Shown one piece after another: positions 16,517 to 24,934 of a DNA stretch of 64,000 bases. Source of the DNA: Chitinophagales bacterium. Its GTDB lineage: Bacteria > Bacteroidota > Bacteroidia > Chitinophagales > Saprospiraceae. The position numbers and the translations under genes were made by a program. The notes beneath the pieces were generated by a model that was not told the DNA's origin, did no database searches, and was given only the letters and a program-made list of their open reading frames with translations. The stretch spans positions 124,001-188,000 of the forward strand of contig JAAFJY010000006.1 in assembly GCA_013299105.1 (NCBI GenBank). The letters run 5' to 3'. Every line of letters begins with the position of its first letter. The first letter of the stretch is position 1.

Positions 16517-18061
16517 TTAAGGCATTTCTTCCAGTTTCCAGTCGGAGATGTTCTTGGATTCACTCGAAAAATTGATGCCCAGCCCCAAGATAGGTTTATC
16601 CTTGAGCCAATAAGCCTGGTAGTATTCTTTTTTGTGAATTTGAGCAAGTGCAGTTTCAACGCTTTCATCCAGTTTAAACTCAATCATGTAGATCCAGGAA
16701 GGCGTTTCTACCATCGCATCTATTCTGCCGTCGCTGGTACAAACTTCACTTTTGACGGTGAGGCCCATGTAGTTGAAAAGCAAATGCACTACAGCATAGA
16801 AGAATTTTTCAGGATATTGCTCGTGCAATTGATACGGGACGTTTTTGAATAAACCCTGCAATTGCTTGATCACCTGGTCTACTTGGCGTTTTTCCAGTAA
16901 AGTCTCCAGTTTATACACTAAAGGAACCGCTTCTCCATTTTGTTTGCCTACTATTGTTTCAAATAGGTTTCTGGTCATTGAATGCTCTACCTCGTAGTTA
17001 GGATAATCCAATTCATACAAACCAAAAGCTTTACGAGCATGAATGGTCAAATATCCAGTTTGGAACAACAAGCCATAAGGATTAATGGCATCTGGGCTAA
17101 AGGTATCAAAACTCTCTTCCGATTGAAGCGTAGGGCGAACATCATACAAACCTTCCTGTTGGAGTAAATTGATCAAGAAAAGTGGAGTTCCGGTTTGGAA
17201 CCAAAAGCTCCTAAACTCCTTATGTTTGAAAAACAAGTTTATGGAGTATGGATTGTAAACCGTTTCAGCATCGGCATGGAAACGATAACCATTGTACCAA
17301 CGCCTTATTTCCTGCAACAAATCAGGTATTGGGAGCTGCATTTTTTGAGCAGTAAGCTCAATTTCTTCCACAAAATGGCTTTCTAATTCTTCTTGAGTAT
17401 ATCCTAACATGGCAGCGAATTCAATATCCATGCTTAAATCGGTCAGATTATTTAAACCTGAAAACACTCCTACTCTTGAAAACCGACTGATCCCCGTTAG
17501 GAAAACCAATTCTAAAAGTCCATCATTGTTTTTCAAAACGACGAAAAAGTCACGTAAAATATCTCTATTTGCCTTAGCGGTGTCAAGGTCATTCGCTAGA
17601 TAGTGAGTAATCGGTGCATCATACTCGTCAATCAGTACAACCACTTTGCCCGCTTTGGCACAATTTTTTATGAGGTATTCAAATTTAAGACTTGGAATGG
17701 CTTGAGAAGCTGGCAGGTCAAAATCCTTGATTAATTCATCTAGTTTTTGATCCAATGCAGCATCCAAGCCTATTTTAGCAAACCCAATCCCCGTAAAATT
17801 AAACCGCAACACCGGGTTTCTCTTATCCCAATCCCATCGGTCTTCAATCCAGAGTCCTTTAAACAAGTCTCGACTACCACTGTACAATTCATGCAAGGTT
17901 GAAACCGTCATGGACTTACCAAAACGCCGGGGCCGCGACATGAAATAATACTTGCCAGTGCTACACATCTCATATATGTAGCGGGTTTTATCAATGTACT
18001 TGTATCCTCCACTGATGATTTCCCGAAAATCCTGTAAGCCCAACAGTAGTTTTTTGACCAT
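16517..18061 (-). CDS. AAA-ATPase-like / PD-(D/E)XK nuclease-like protein, paralogue 2
   Basis: A 514-residue tandem paralogue of the gene at 14869, with the same architecture: GYKYIDKTRYI and RPRRFGKSMT at the N-terminus, VVVLIDEYDAPI as Walker B, FLTGISRFSRVGVFSGLNN (a sensor-like segment), and the C-terminal nuclease core DGRIDAMVE followed by MIEFKLDESVE. A TATCTTTG box (18080-18087, read on minus) lies about 20 bp before the start and fits a -7 element. The other copy has TATCTTTA at the same place. The two genes are read one after the other with a 97-bp gap. Function is unknown beyond the family. Confidence 0.8.
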   Translation of the reverse strand: MVKKLLLGLQDFREIISGGYKYIDKTRYIYEMCSTGKYYFMSRPRRFGKSMTVSTLHELYSGSRDLFKGLWIEDRWDWDKRNPVLRFNFTGIGFAKIGLDAALDQKLDELIKDFDLPASQAIPSLKFEYLIKNCAKAGKVVVLIDEYDAPITHYLANDLDTAKANRDILRDFFVVLKNNDGLLELVFLTGISRFSRVGVFSGLNNLTDLSMDIEFAAMLGYTQEELESHFVEEIELTAQKMQLPIPDLLQEIRRWYNGYRFHADAETVYNPYSINLFFKHKEFRSFWFQTGTPLFLINLLQQEGLYDVRPTLQSEESFDTFSPDAINPYGLLFQTGYLTIHARKAFGLYELDYPNYEVEHSMTRNLFETIVGKQNGEAVPLVYKLETLLEKRQVDQVIKQLQGLFKNVPYQLHEQYPEKFFYAVVHLLFNYMGLTVKSEVCTSDGRIDAMVETPSWIYMIEFKLDESVETALAQIHKKEYYQAYWLKDKPILGLGINFSSESKNISDWKLEEMP

Positions 18062-18079
18062 TTAGTTATTTGTATAATG

Positions 18080-18087
18080 CAAAGATA
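18080..18087 (-). promoter_or_regulatory. -7 promoter box TATCTTTG
   Basis: Exact match to the Bacteroidota -7 consensus TAnnTTTG, 19 bp before the ATG of the 16517-18061 gene. No good -33 TTG was found at the usual spacing. Confidence 0.4.
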
Positions 18088-18123
18088 CAGGAAGTAATTG
18101 AATAAATGCGTCGTTTCAAGGCA

Positions 18124-18471
18124 TCACAAGCGGGGCATAAAAATAAACTGCGCCCCCTGGTCACTCAGCGTGAACAGGCACAAAAAATCCGCTGGGTCTC
18201 GATAAACACGGCGAAAATCGTCCACTTTTTCGCTTTGGATCAGTTTTTTGCCCACCATTTCTTCCAAAGTGCTGGCCTGGATCGACCACTTTGGCCCATC
18301 CTCGGTTTTGATGACCAGCGGAATACCCAACTCTAATTCCAATTGGTGTACCGCAAATACCGGGTACCTTGATACATTTTCATCAATGATGGTATCGGCG
18401 GCCTGGCCCATCATGGGTAGGTATTTTTGCAAGTCTTTTTCCAGTCTTTCGTAAAACGTGGTTTCTGCCAT
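18124..18471 (-). CDS. Conserved hypothetical protein, 115 aa
   Basis: A small soluble protein with no signal peptide or membrane segment. It begins with an acidic/aromatic helix (TTFYERLEKDLQKYLP) and has mixed alpha/beta character (VFAVHQLELELGIPLVIKT, then FRRVYRDPADFLCLFTL). It looks like a conserved Bacteroidota protein, but I do not recognise a named domain. It lies between the AAA-ATPase pair and rlmD on the same strand, with its own gaps on both sides (57-62 bp). Frame and start are well supported by its clean, protein-like composition. Confidence 0.65.
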   Translation of the reverse strand: MAETTFYERLEKDLQKYLPMMGQAADTIIDENVSRYPVFAVHQLELELGIPLVIKTEDGPKWSIQASTLEEMVGKKLIQSEKVDDFRRVYRDPADFLCLFTLSDQGAQFIFMPRL

Positions 18472-18508
18472 ATTTTTAATTTTTACTTAGGGTTCATCCA
18501 AAGCCCAT

Positions 18509-18542
18509 CTTTTCAACCCTTCAACTTTTCAACCTTTCAACT
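18509..18542 (-). repeat. GTTGAA-type 3'-end repeat, copy 5, overlapping the rlmD stop
   Basis: Four GTTGAA-type units on minus followed by AAGATGGGC. The first unit supplies the last codons and the TGA of rlmD (LELKG-stop), so the repeat and the coding end overlap. Confidence 0.75.
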
Positions 18543-19938
18543 CCAACAAAGCTACACTCTCAATATGGTGCGTATGCGGGAACATGTCCACCGGACGCAC
18601 TTTTTTGACATCGTAGCGGGCTGAGAGGCGTTGCAAGTCGCGGGCTTGGGTGGCGGGGTTGCAACTCACGTACACCACGCGAGGGGTGGCGAGTTCGAGG
18701 AGCATATTGGCTACATCTTCGTGCATGCCTGCGCGTGGGGGGTCGGTGATCAGCACATCGGGTTTGCCGTGGACTTGGGCAAATTCGCTGGTGAGGATGT
18801 TTTTCACGTCCCCCACATAAAATTTGACCTGCTCAATACCGTTCAGTTGGGCATTAATTTTGGCATCATCAATAGCCGGGGCCACTTCTTCGATGCCCAC
18901 CACTTGCTTGCATTTGTTGGCCAGGTATAGGCCAATGCTGCCGATTCCCGTGTACAGGTCGTAAACATTTTCATGGCCTTGCAGGTTGGCGAACTCGGCC
19001 ACCACATCGTACAAAGCCTTGGCTTGGCGGGTATTGGTTTGGAAAAACGACTTGGGACCGATGCGGAAGCGCACCTCACCCAACATTTCTTCGATATAAG
19101 GCTCACCATGCCAGGTTTCGACGGGCAAATCCCAGATGGTGTCGTTGAATTTGGTGTTGATACAATACAACAAGGATGTGATCTGCGGACAACGACGCTG
19201 CAACTCACTCAGGTAAGCAGCACGTTTTTCGGCATCGTCTTCGCCAAAACTGACCAAAACCATCGTTTCGCCCAAGCTGCTGGTGCGCAGCAACAAGGTG
19301 CGCAAAAAACCCTGGTGGCTTTTGATGTTGTAAAAATCCAACTCTTGCTCCTTGCCAATGGCGCGGGCAGCATTGCGGATTTCATTAGAAGGATCGGCCT
19401 GCAAATGGCATTCGAGGATATCGATCACCTTGTCAAAGCCCCCAGCAGGGTGAAAACCCAATACATCGGCCTGGTTGCTGATGCCTTGATTCATTTCGTC
19501 GGGGGCCAACCAGCGGCGGCTGGAAAAAGCAAACTCCATTTTGTTGCGGTAAAAACGGGTATCAGCCGAGCCCAGAATGGGCTGCCACTCCCCTACTTCC
19601 ACTTTGGCGATGCGTTGGAGGGCATCGCGCACCACGGTTTCTTTTTGGCGTAATTGGGCCGAGTAGTCCAGGTGTTGCCACTTGCAGCCGCCACAAGCCC
19701 CGAAATGCTGGCAAAAAGGTGCCAGGCGGTCGGGCGAATAACTGTATATCTGCTGCACCCGGCCAAACATGTGCCCTTTGCGTTTTTTGGTCACCAGCAC
19801 ATCGGCTACATCGCCGGGTACGGCACCACTGGCAAAAACGACTTGGCCTTCAGCTGTTTTGCCTACACAACGCCCCTCGTCGGCGATGCCGATCATGTTT
19901 ACTCCCATCAGGACGATGTCCTTTTTCTTTCTCCCCAT
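18529..19938 (-). CDS. rlmD: 23S rRNA (uracil(1939)-C5)-methyltransferase
   Basis: A 469-residue RumA/RlmD-family enzyme that makes m5U in 23S rRNA. An N-terminal TRAM domain covers about 5-65. The [4Fe-4S] cysteines Cys76, Cys82 and Cys85 lie in CQHFGACGGCKWQHL. The SAM-binding motif is DLYTGIGSIGLYLA, the DPPRAGMHEDV motif is typical of the family, and the catalytic Cys is in YVSCNPATQARDL. The final codons fall within the GTTGAA-type repeat. Other members of the family modify U747, so the exact position is by similarity of overall length and motifs. Confidence 0.9.
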   Translation of the reverse strand: MGRKKKDIVLMGVNMIGIADEGRCVGKTAEGQVVFASGAVPGDVADVLVTKKRKGHMFGRVQQIYSYSPDRLAPFCQHFGACGGCKWQHLDYSAQLRQKETVVRDALQRIAKVEVGEWQPILGSADTRFYRNKMEFAFSSRRWLAPDEMNQGISNQADVLGFHPAGGFDKVIDILECHLQADPSNEIRNAARAIGKEQELDFYNIKSHQGFLRTLLLRTSSLGETMVLVSFGEDDAEKRAAYLSELQRRCPQITSLLYCINTKFNDTIWDLPVETWHGEPYIEEMLGEVRFRIGPKSFFQTNTRQAKALYDVVAEFANLQGHENVYDLYTGIGSIGLYLANKCKQVVGIEEVAPAIDDAKINAQLNGIEQVKFYVGDVKNILTSEFAQVHGKPDVLITDPPRAGMHEDVANMLLELATPRVVYVSCNPATQARDLQRLSARYDVKKVRPVDMFPHTHHIESVALLELKG

Positions 19939-20034
19939 TTTTTAACAAAACTTATGCAACAGCTAAGTTGCCATGTCAGAAGCAGGATTCCCAGATTTGC
20001 TTAATTGAAGTTGATCACCATTAACAACTAACCA

Positions 20035-20769
20035 TTATCTCGTCAATACGATGTAATCGCGCAGCAAGGTCCTCAGGAATTCAATGTCGCTAGCTGGTGT
20101 TTCCTTGATTTGCAACAAATCGCGCAAATGTAAGGACAAATCCACAATCAAGTCCTCATGGGCTGAATTCCTTAGGCGCATGTAACGGTTAATGGCTTGT
20201 TTGATCACGAGCATGTCCTGTTCACTCAGGTTTCTGACCTGGGGGTAAACGGGTTCGTAGTCGTTGAGGGTGTTGATATTGAGGATACCATCGAGGTAAA
20301 TGGGCTTGCTGCTGCGCTTCCGGATCACAGTGGTACCCGCAGTAAGGTCACCCATACGCTGCTGGCTCGCGGTGGAGCTGATCAACATGGCCCCCAGGAT
20401 ACCGATACTGAAAAGGGTATCCATGAAGTGAAAAACGCCCCGCAAGAGGTAATCGTTGATGCTGGGAATTTCGCCGTCGAGGCGAACCACGCGGGTTTGG
20501 GTCACCCGTTTACCCAGGGTTTGGCCATTGTTGAGGCTTTCCATCAGAAAAAAATAACCAAAAAAGAAGCTCAAGAAACAAAAGGCATACAAAAGGCTGG
20601 AGTTGACCAAACGATCAACCCGGATCAAACTAAGCAGCAAAGGCACCAAAAAAGTACCCGCGCCAATGATCATCAGGTCGATAAAAGTAGCCAGGCCGCG
20701 CTCCCAGAGCGAAGCCAATTCGTATTCAATGGATACGTTTTGGGTGGTTTTGATTTCGATATTGGCCAT
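20035..20769 (-). CDS. RDD-family membrane protein
   Basis: A 244-residue integral membrane protein of the RDD family. Residues 15-45 (ELASLWERGLATFIDLMIIGAGTF) carry the defining Arg and Asp of the first helix. More hydrophobic segments follow at about 60-80 and 110-130, with the NGQTLGKRVTQTRVV loop typical of RDD proteins between them. The C-terminal 80 residues are soluble. Family members have been linked to sodium/proton exchange or lipid-linked functions, but no role is certain here. The gene is divergent from the FAD oxidoreductase at 20878. Confidence 0.83.
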   Translation of the reverse strand: MANIEIKTTQNVSIEYELASLWERGLATFIDLMIIGAGTFLVPLLLSLIRVDRLVNSSLLYAFCFLSFFFGYFFLMESLNNGQTLGKRVTQTRVVRLDGEIPSINDYLLRGVFHFMDTLFSIGILGAMLISSTASQQRMGDLTAGTTVIRKRSSKPIYLDGILNINTLNDYEPVYPQVRNLSEQDMLVIKQAINRYMRLRNSAHEDLIVDLSLHLRDLLQIKETPASDIEFLRTLLRDYIVLTR

Positions 20770-20877
20770 AGGTGGGGCGGGATTTTGAGCGTAAGGTATT
20801 TAGAAAACTTGAGTTTGGGGCTGGTTTTGGGCTGGTTTAAAACTCTTTCCTATCTTGCGCGGCAAGATCATCTTTTC

Positions 20878-22128
20878 ATGGCTTCAAAAGCAATCATTGT
20901 AGGCGGCGGCATCATGGGCCTTTGCGCTGCCTATTACCTCGGCAAAAAAGGCTGGCAAGTGCAGGTTTTTGACCAAAATCCAGCCCTCGACAACTGCTCC
21001 ACTGGCAATGCGGGCTACATCTGCCCCAGCCACTTTATTCCACTGGCGGCCCCAGGTATTGTGAACCAGGGTTTGCGTTGGATGCTTGATTCCAGCAGTC
21101 CGTTTTATGTACAACCCCGGCTCAATTGGGGCTTGATCGACTGGGGGTTGAAATTCATGAAAAGTGCCACCAAACGCAATGTAGAAAACGCCGCCCAACC
21201 CCTGCGCGACTTGCACCTCTTGAGCTTGGCCGCTTATGACGCGATGCGACAGGACGAGGGTTTTGACTTTTTCTATGCCAAAAAAGGCATGATTGAAACG
21301 GTTCAAAGCCCCGAAAATGCCCACCATGCCCGCGAAACGGCCCAAAAAGCCCGAGACCTGGGTCTGGATGCCGAGTGGCTAGACTATGACGCCGTCGCGG
21401 CTCTGGAACCCGACTTGAAAATGAACATCCGGGGGGGCATTTTTTTTCGTTGCGACGCCCATTGCGATCCTGCCGAACTGATGCAAAACCTCAGCGCTAA
21501 AATCCAAAAACAAGGTGGCCAAATCCACAAAGGGGTGGAAGTACTGGATTTTTCCAAAGCCAATCAGCAAATAAAGGTGGTCAAAACCAGCGCAGGCGAT
21601 TTTGAGACCGACTTACTGGTGGTGGCTACGGGCTCCTGGAGCCGCGAAATAGCCGCCAAACTGGGCCTGAGTCTGCCCTTGGTTGCTGGCCGGGGTTATT
21701 CTTTTTTGGTCGACCAGGCGCGATTTCCCGTGCGGCATCCGATTATTTTGACCGAAGGCCGGGTGGCGCTCAGCCCTTTTCAAAACCAGGTGCGTTTTGG
21801 TGGCACCATGGAGATTGTGAAAATTGGTACGCCACTCCGACCCAAACGGGTAGCGGGCATTGTGGCCGCAGTGCGCGACTTTTTCCCCGGTTTTGACTTA
21901 AAAATGCCGCCGATGGAGCAGGTTTGGGACGGTTATCGCCCTTGTTCGGCGGATGGCTTGCCCTACATTGGGCGGGTCAAGAATTATGACAACGTGTTGA
22001 TCTCAACCGGTCATGCCATGATGGGTCTGAGCCTAGGCGCTGGAAGTGGGCAATTGCTAGCTGAAATGGCGAGTGGGGAGCGGGTGAGCATGGACTCCCA
22101 TGCCTTCGATCCACAGCGATTTTCATGA
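20878..22128 (+). CDS. FAD-dependent amino-acid oxidoreductase, DadA-like
   Basis: A 416-residue flavoprotein of the DAO/DadA family. A Rossmann dinucleotide-binding motif opens the protein (AIIVGGGIMGLCAAYYLGKKG). The mid region is RGGIFFRCDAHCDP, the flavin-associated segment is LLVVATGSWSREIA, and the C-terminal YRPCSADGLPYIGR plus HAMMGLSLGAGSGQLLAE motif is typical of D-amino-acid or hydroxyproline-type dehydrogenases. It likely oxidises a D-amino acid or an imino acid and passes electrons to the quinone pool. The substrate cannot be told from sequence. The ATG at 20878 is chosen because the Rossmann motif follows at once; longer upstream readings are antisense to the RDD gene. Confidence 0.85.
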   Translation: MASKAIIVGGGIMGLCAAYYLGKKGWQVQVFDQNPALDNCSTGNAGYICPSHFIPLAAPGIVNQGLRWMLDSSSPFYVQPRLNWGLIDWGLKFMKSATKRNVENAAQPLRDLHLLSLAAYDAMRQDEGFDFFYAKKGMIETVQSPENAHHARETAQKARDLGLDAEWLDYDAVAALEPDLKMNIRGGIFFRCDAHCDPAELMQNLSAKIQKQGGQIHKGVEVLDFSKANQQIKVVKTSAGDFETDLLVVATGSWSREIAAKLGLSLPLVAGRGYSFLVDQARFPVRHPIILTEGRVALSPFQNQVRFGGTMEIVKIGTPLRPKRVAGIVAAVRDFFPGFDLKMPPMEQVWDGYRPCSADGLPYIGRVKNYDNVLISTGHAMMGLSLGAGSGQLLAEMASGERVSMDSHAFDPQRFS

Positions 22129-22657
22129 AATTTAGGCAAGTTTCCGATCCGTCTTTCAAGACAATACTGAAAAGTTCCAGCATCGGCAATTTTTGTGCTG
22201 AAAATGATTGCTAGTACATGGAGCACGAAATAATAAACCATTATCGCTAGTCCCACGTATCCTGACGGGGACTGCCCTGATGCGCGTCTCCTGACGCTTT
22301 GGCGAGCTGGAATCATATATTAACGCACTTTAAATAGGTGCTTATTTCGTTCCTGGGCCAATAGTGTGACGTTGACTGACCAATGTTGGGGACTTACAGC
22401 CCCACCAAACATGATGTTGACCTTTATGCTACCGACGTTAGGGGCCTACAGCCCCGCTAATATGATGTTACTCAACTCACAGTTCGCTTATATTCTGAAA
22501 AGTTCTCCGAAGTTTCCTGGACAATAAGAAAAACCAGCTTTGGAAGACTTTGAGGAAGGGATTGATTTTTGAAATAGAGGCGCGCAAGAAAAGAAAAAGC
22601 TTCCCCGAAACTTAATGGAATTTAGCATTCGGCCCACTTGCTAGATCCGAGGTCCCT
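22129..22657. other. Intergenic region, 529 bp, with paired GGGG-CCCC repeats
   Basis: No gene is supported. It holds a two-copy repeat (22379-22472). The rest is unremarkable AT-rich sequence with short open frames that do not look coding. Confidence 0.55.
22379..22472. repeat. Two tandem copies of a ~42-bp GGGG(x)TACAGCCCC repeat
   Basis: Copies at 22379-22421 and 22432-22472. Each has GTT(G/A)GGG, then a short palindrome (GGGGACTTACAGCCCC or GGGGCCTACAGCCCC), a CCAA/CTAA block and ATGATGTT. The spacer differs in sequence. It does not code. The function is unknown. Confidence 0.7.
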
Positions 22658-22692
22658 CTCTTCAACCCTTCAACATTTCACCTTTTCAACTC
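22658..22692 (-). repeat. GTTGAA-type 3'-end repeat, copy 6
   Basis: Four or five GTTGAA-like units on minus followed by GAGAGGGACC, 3 nt after the stop codon of the gene at 22696. Confidence 0.7.
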
Positions 22693-22695
22693 TCC

Positions 22696-23343
22696 TCACT
22701 CTTTCTTCTTAAAGTCCCCGTTTTTCCAAGATTTGAAAAACTTGCCCCAGGCGATGGGGTTGAAAATATTCATTGGTGGCATTTGACCGTAGTGGTAATA
22801 GTTGCTGGCTTGCTTGCGCAGGTAGTAATCGGCGTTTTCATCGCCATCGTAGCGTACCCCGGCTTCGGCTTTTTTGAGGGTTTCCTGGGCCAGGTTTTCG
22901 GCGGCGCGTTTTTGCAACTCAGGTGTTACATCCATCGCCAGAAATTCCAGGCGGAAGTGGTCGCGGCTGGGCCAGGGAAAAATTACGGTTTCTGGCAGGT
23001 TCACCACATCTTGGGTCATGAGTTGCACCAGCGAGTAGCGATCTTCTTTTAGGTCAAGAGGAATGGTGTACTCCACGGTTTTGTAGCCAATGGTCGAGAA
23101 GCGAATCACGTCGCCTTTGTGCGCTACGATCGAGAAGAACCCCTTGAGGTCGGAATAAGTACCTCTCCCCTTGCCTTTGATGTATACGTTGGTGTAAGGC
23201 ACTGGAATTAGGCGGTCGTCGCTGCCATCAATCACCAGACCTGAGAACTGCACCAGGTTAGAATCCAGCTTTTGCCCCCAAGCTGGAAGCGCCAATGCCA
23301 TCATCCCGCACAATAAGCAGAAGTAAGTTATTTTCTTAGCCAT
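22696..23343 (-). CDS. Carboxypeptidase-regulatory-like domain protein
   Basis: A 215-residue exported protein. It has a signal peptide (1-22, ending PAWG) and then a CarboxypepD_reg-like beta-sandwich at about 30-110 (VQFSGLVIDGSDDRLIPVPYTNVYIKGKGRGTYSDLKGFFS, with VIRFSTIGYKTVE). This is the same domain found at the N-terminus of TonB-dependent receptors. The C-terminal half is charged and lacks a barrel, so it is not a receptor. It is probably periplasmic or outer-membrane associated. The ATG at 23343 is preferred because it places Lys residues just before the hydrophobic core. Confidence 0.75.
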   Translation of the reverse strand: MAKKITYFCLLCGMMALALPAWGQKLDSNLVQFSGLVIDGSDDRLIPVPYTNVYIKGKGRGTYSDLKGFFSIVAHKGDVIRFSTIGYKTVEYTIPLDLKEDRYSLVQLMTQDVVNLPETVIFPWPSRDHFRLEFLAMDVTPELQKRAAENLAQETLKKAEAGVRYDGDENADYYLRKQASNYYHYGQMPPMNIFNPIAWGKFFKSWKNGDFKKKE

Positions 23344-23369
23344 CACACACAAGCTTTTTGTAAAAATTT

Positions 23370-23511
23370 AGGTCAGCGATTTCGAGTCAAAAAAGCAAGC
23401 AAATTTTTGCTAGTCGAGCCTACTTTTTGAAGGCGATGCCCAAGCATCGGCTGAAAAAAGAGGCGAAGAATAGCGGAAATTTGGCTTTTTTGGCCGAAAT
23501 GTGAGCGACCT
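23370..23511. repeat. Hairpin-rich intergenic element, form 3
   Basis: A 142-bp element with imperfect inverted ends (AGGTCAGCGATTTCG against CGAAATGTGAGCGACCT) and a central stem CGATGC-CCAA-GCATCG. It aligns loosely with the elements at 24935 and 59991 through TAGTCGAG, GCGAAGAATAG and TTGGCTTTTTTGGC blocks, but its centre and ends differ. It occupies most of the gap at 23344-23682. Confidence 0.45.
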
Positions 23512-23619
23512 CAATTTTTACCTTTCATTTAAGACCACATAGCCCCCCTAAAGGTTTGTTGATCACCACAAAAATAAGAAAATAATGGGGTAAGAGGGCT
23601 TAATATTTGGTTAATATCA

Positions 23620-23647
23620 TTGCAAGCCGGGCAAAAGCCTATCTTTG
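23620..23647 (+). promoter_or_regulatory. Promoter for the MFS gene
   Basis: TTG at 23620-23622 and TATCTTTG at 23640-23647, 17 bp apart, match the Bacteroidota -33/-7 pattern. The ATG at 23683 is 35 bp downstream. Confidence 0.5.
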
Positions 23648-23682
23648 AGGGCCATTTCCTTGCTTCAAAACTTTTCGCCCTC

Positions 23683-24933
23683 ATGGCCCAAACTCGCCAA
23701 GACTCCGCCTACGACGCCTTGAAAATTCCGGCTTTTCGCAATTACCTCATCGCCCGTACTTTGATCACTTTTGGCATCAACATCGTTGCCACCACCGTAG
23801 GTTGGCAGATTTACGAACTCACTGGCGAGCCATTCTCTTTGGGTATGATTGGCCTGGCCGAGTTTTTACCCTTTTTGGTGGTCACGCTGATCGGCGGGTA
23901 TGTGGCCGATTTGGTGGATCGCCGCAGCATCATCTTGACTTGTGTGGCCACCTACATTTGTTGTGCCATTGCCCTGTACTTGTTCAGCAGTACCTGGTCA
24001 GAACTATTGCAATCAAATATGTGGGGCACCTTTCCCATTTTTGTGATCATCGGCCTCACGGGCTTGATACGGGGCTTTTTGAGTCCTGCCAATTATGCCT
24101 TTTCGGCCCAACTGGTGCCTACCGAACTCTTGGGCAATGCCTCCACTTGGACTACCATGAGCTGGCACATCTCGGCGGTCGGTGGTCCGGCGATTGGTGG
24201 CGCGCTTTGTGCCATCAGCAAAGGAGCTAGTTTGAGTTACACCGTTACCATATTGATATGTAGCCTCGGCTTGGGTTTGATCCTGGGCGTACCGAGCCAA
24301 CACAAGGTTGCGGATAAAAAAACCAGGGAAAACCTCTTCACCAGCGTAGGCGAGGGGCTGAAGTTTGTGTTCAAAAACCAAATCCTGCTCGGTGCCTTGG
24401 CCCTCGACATGTTCGCGGTTTTGTTTGGGGGCGCGGTGGCGCTTTTGCCCGCTTTTGCCAAAGACGTTTTAAACGTAGATGCCACGGGTTTTGGAGCCTT
24501 GCGGGCAGCGCCTGCGGTGGGTGCATTGATCATGGCCTGGATTTTGGCCTACCGCCCAGCCAATGTAGGTGCAGGCAAAAAAATGTTGTTGGCGGTGGCT
24601 GGCTTTGGGGTTTGTACGGTTTTGTTTGCCTTGTCAACCAATTTCTGGTTTTCCTTGCTCATGTTGGCAGGCACAGGCTTCTTCGACAATGTAAGCATGG
24701 TGATCCGCGGCACGATCGTGCAATTGTTTACGCCCAATGAAATGCGGGGTCGGGTTTCGGCGGTGAATTCAATTTTTGTAGGCTCTTCCAATGAGCTGGG
24801 GGCCTTTGAGTCGGGCCTTGCTGCACGTTTGATGGGCTTGGTACCCTCAGTGGTCTTTGGCGGCTGCATGACAATTGTTGTGGTGGGAATGACCTGGTGG
24901 AGAGGGCCGAAGCTGCGCAACTTGGATTTGTAA
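23683..24933 (+). CDS. MFS exporter of the EntS type
   Basis: A 416-residue major facilitator with about 12 transmembrane segments. The N-terminus (AFRNYLIARTLITFGINIVATTVGWQIYELTG) and the loop GGYVADLVDRRSII, the family's motif A region, resemble enterobactin exporter EntS and related MFS_3 efflux proteins. It probably exports a small molecule, siderophore or drug with proton antiport. No siderophore synthesis genes lie nearby, so the substrate stays open. The stop codon lies directly against the inverted-repeat element at 24935. Confidence 0.85.
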   Translation: MAQTRQDSAYDALKIPAFRNYLIARTLITFGINIVATTVGWQIYELTGEPFSLGMIGLAEFLPFLVVTLIGGYVADLVDRRSIILTCVATYICCAIALYLFSSTWSELLQSNMWGTFPIFVIIGLTGLIRGFLSPANYAFSAQLVPTELLGNASTWTTMSWHISAVGGPAIGGALCAISKGASLSYTVTILICSLGLGLILGVPSQHKVADKKTRENLFTSVGEGLKFVFKNQILLGALALDMFAVLFGGAVALLPAFAKDVLNVDATGFGALRAAPAVGALIMAWILAYRPANVGAGKKMLLAVAGFGVCTVLFALSTNFWFSLLMLAGTGFFDNVSMVIRGTIVQLFTPNEMRGRVSAVNSIFVGSSNELGAFESGLAARLMGLVPSVVFGGCMTIVVVGMTWWRGPKLRNLDL

Positions 24934-24934
24934 G

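Noticed and set aside
20197-20877. Long N-terminal extension of the FAD oxidoreductase
   Set aside because: The extension is antisense to the RDD gene, has no domain, and the Rossmann motif begins right after the ATG at 20878.
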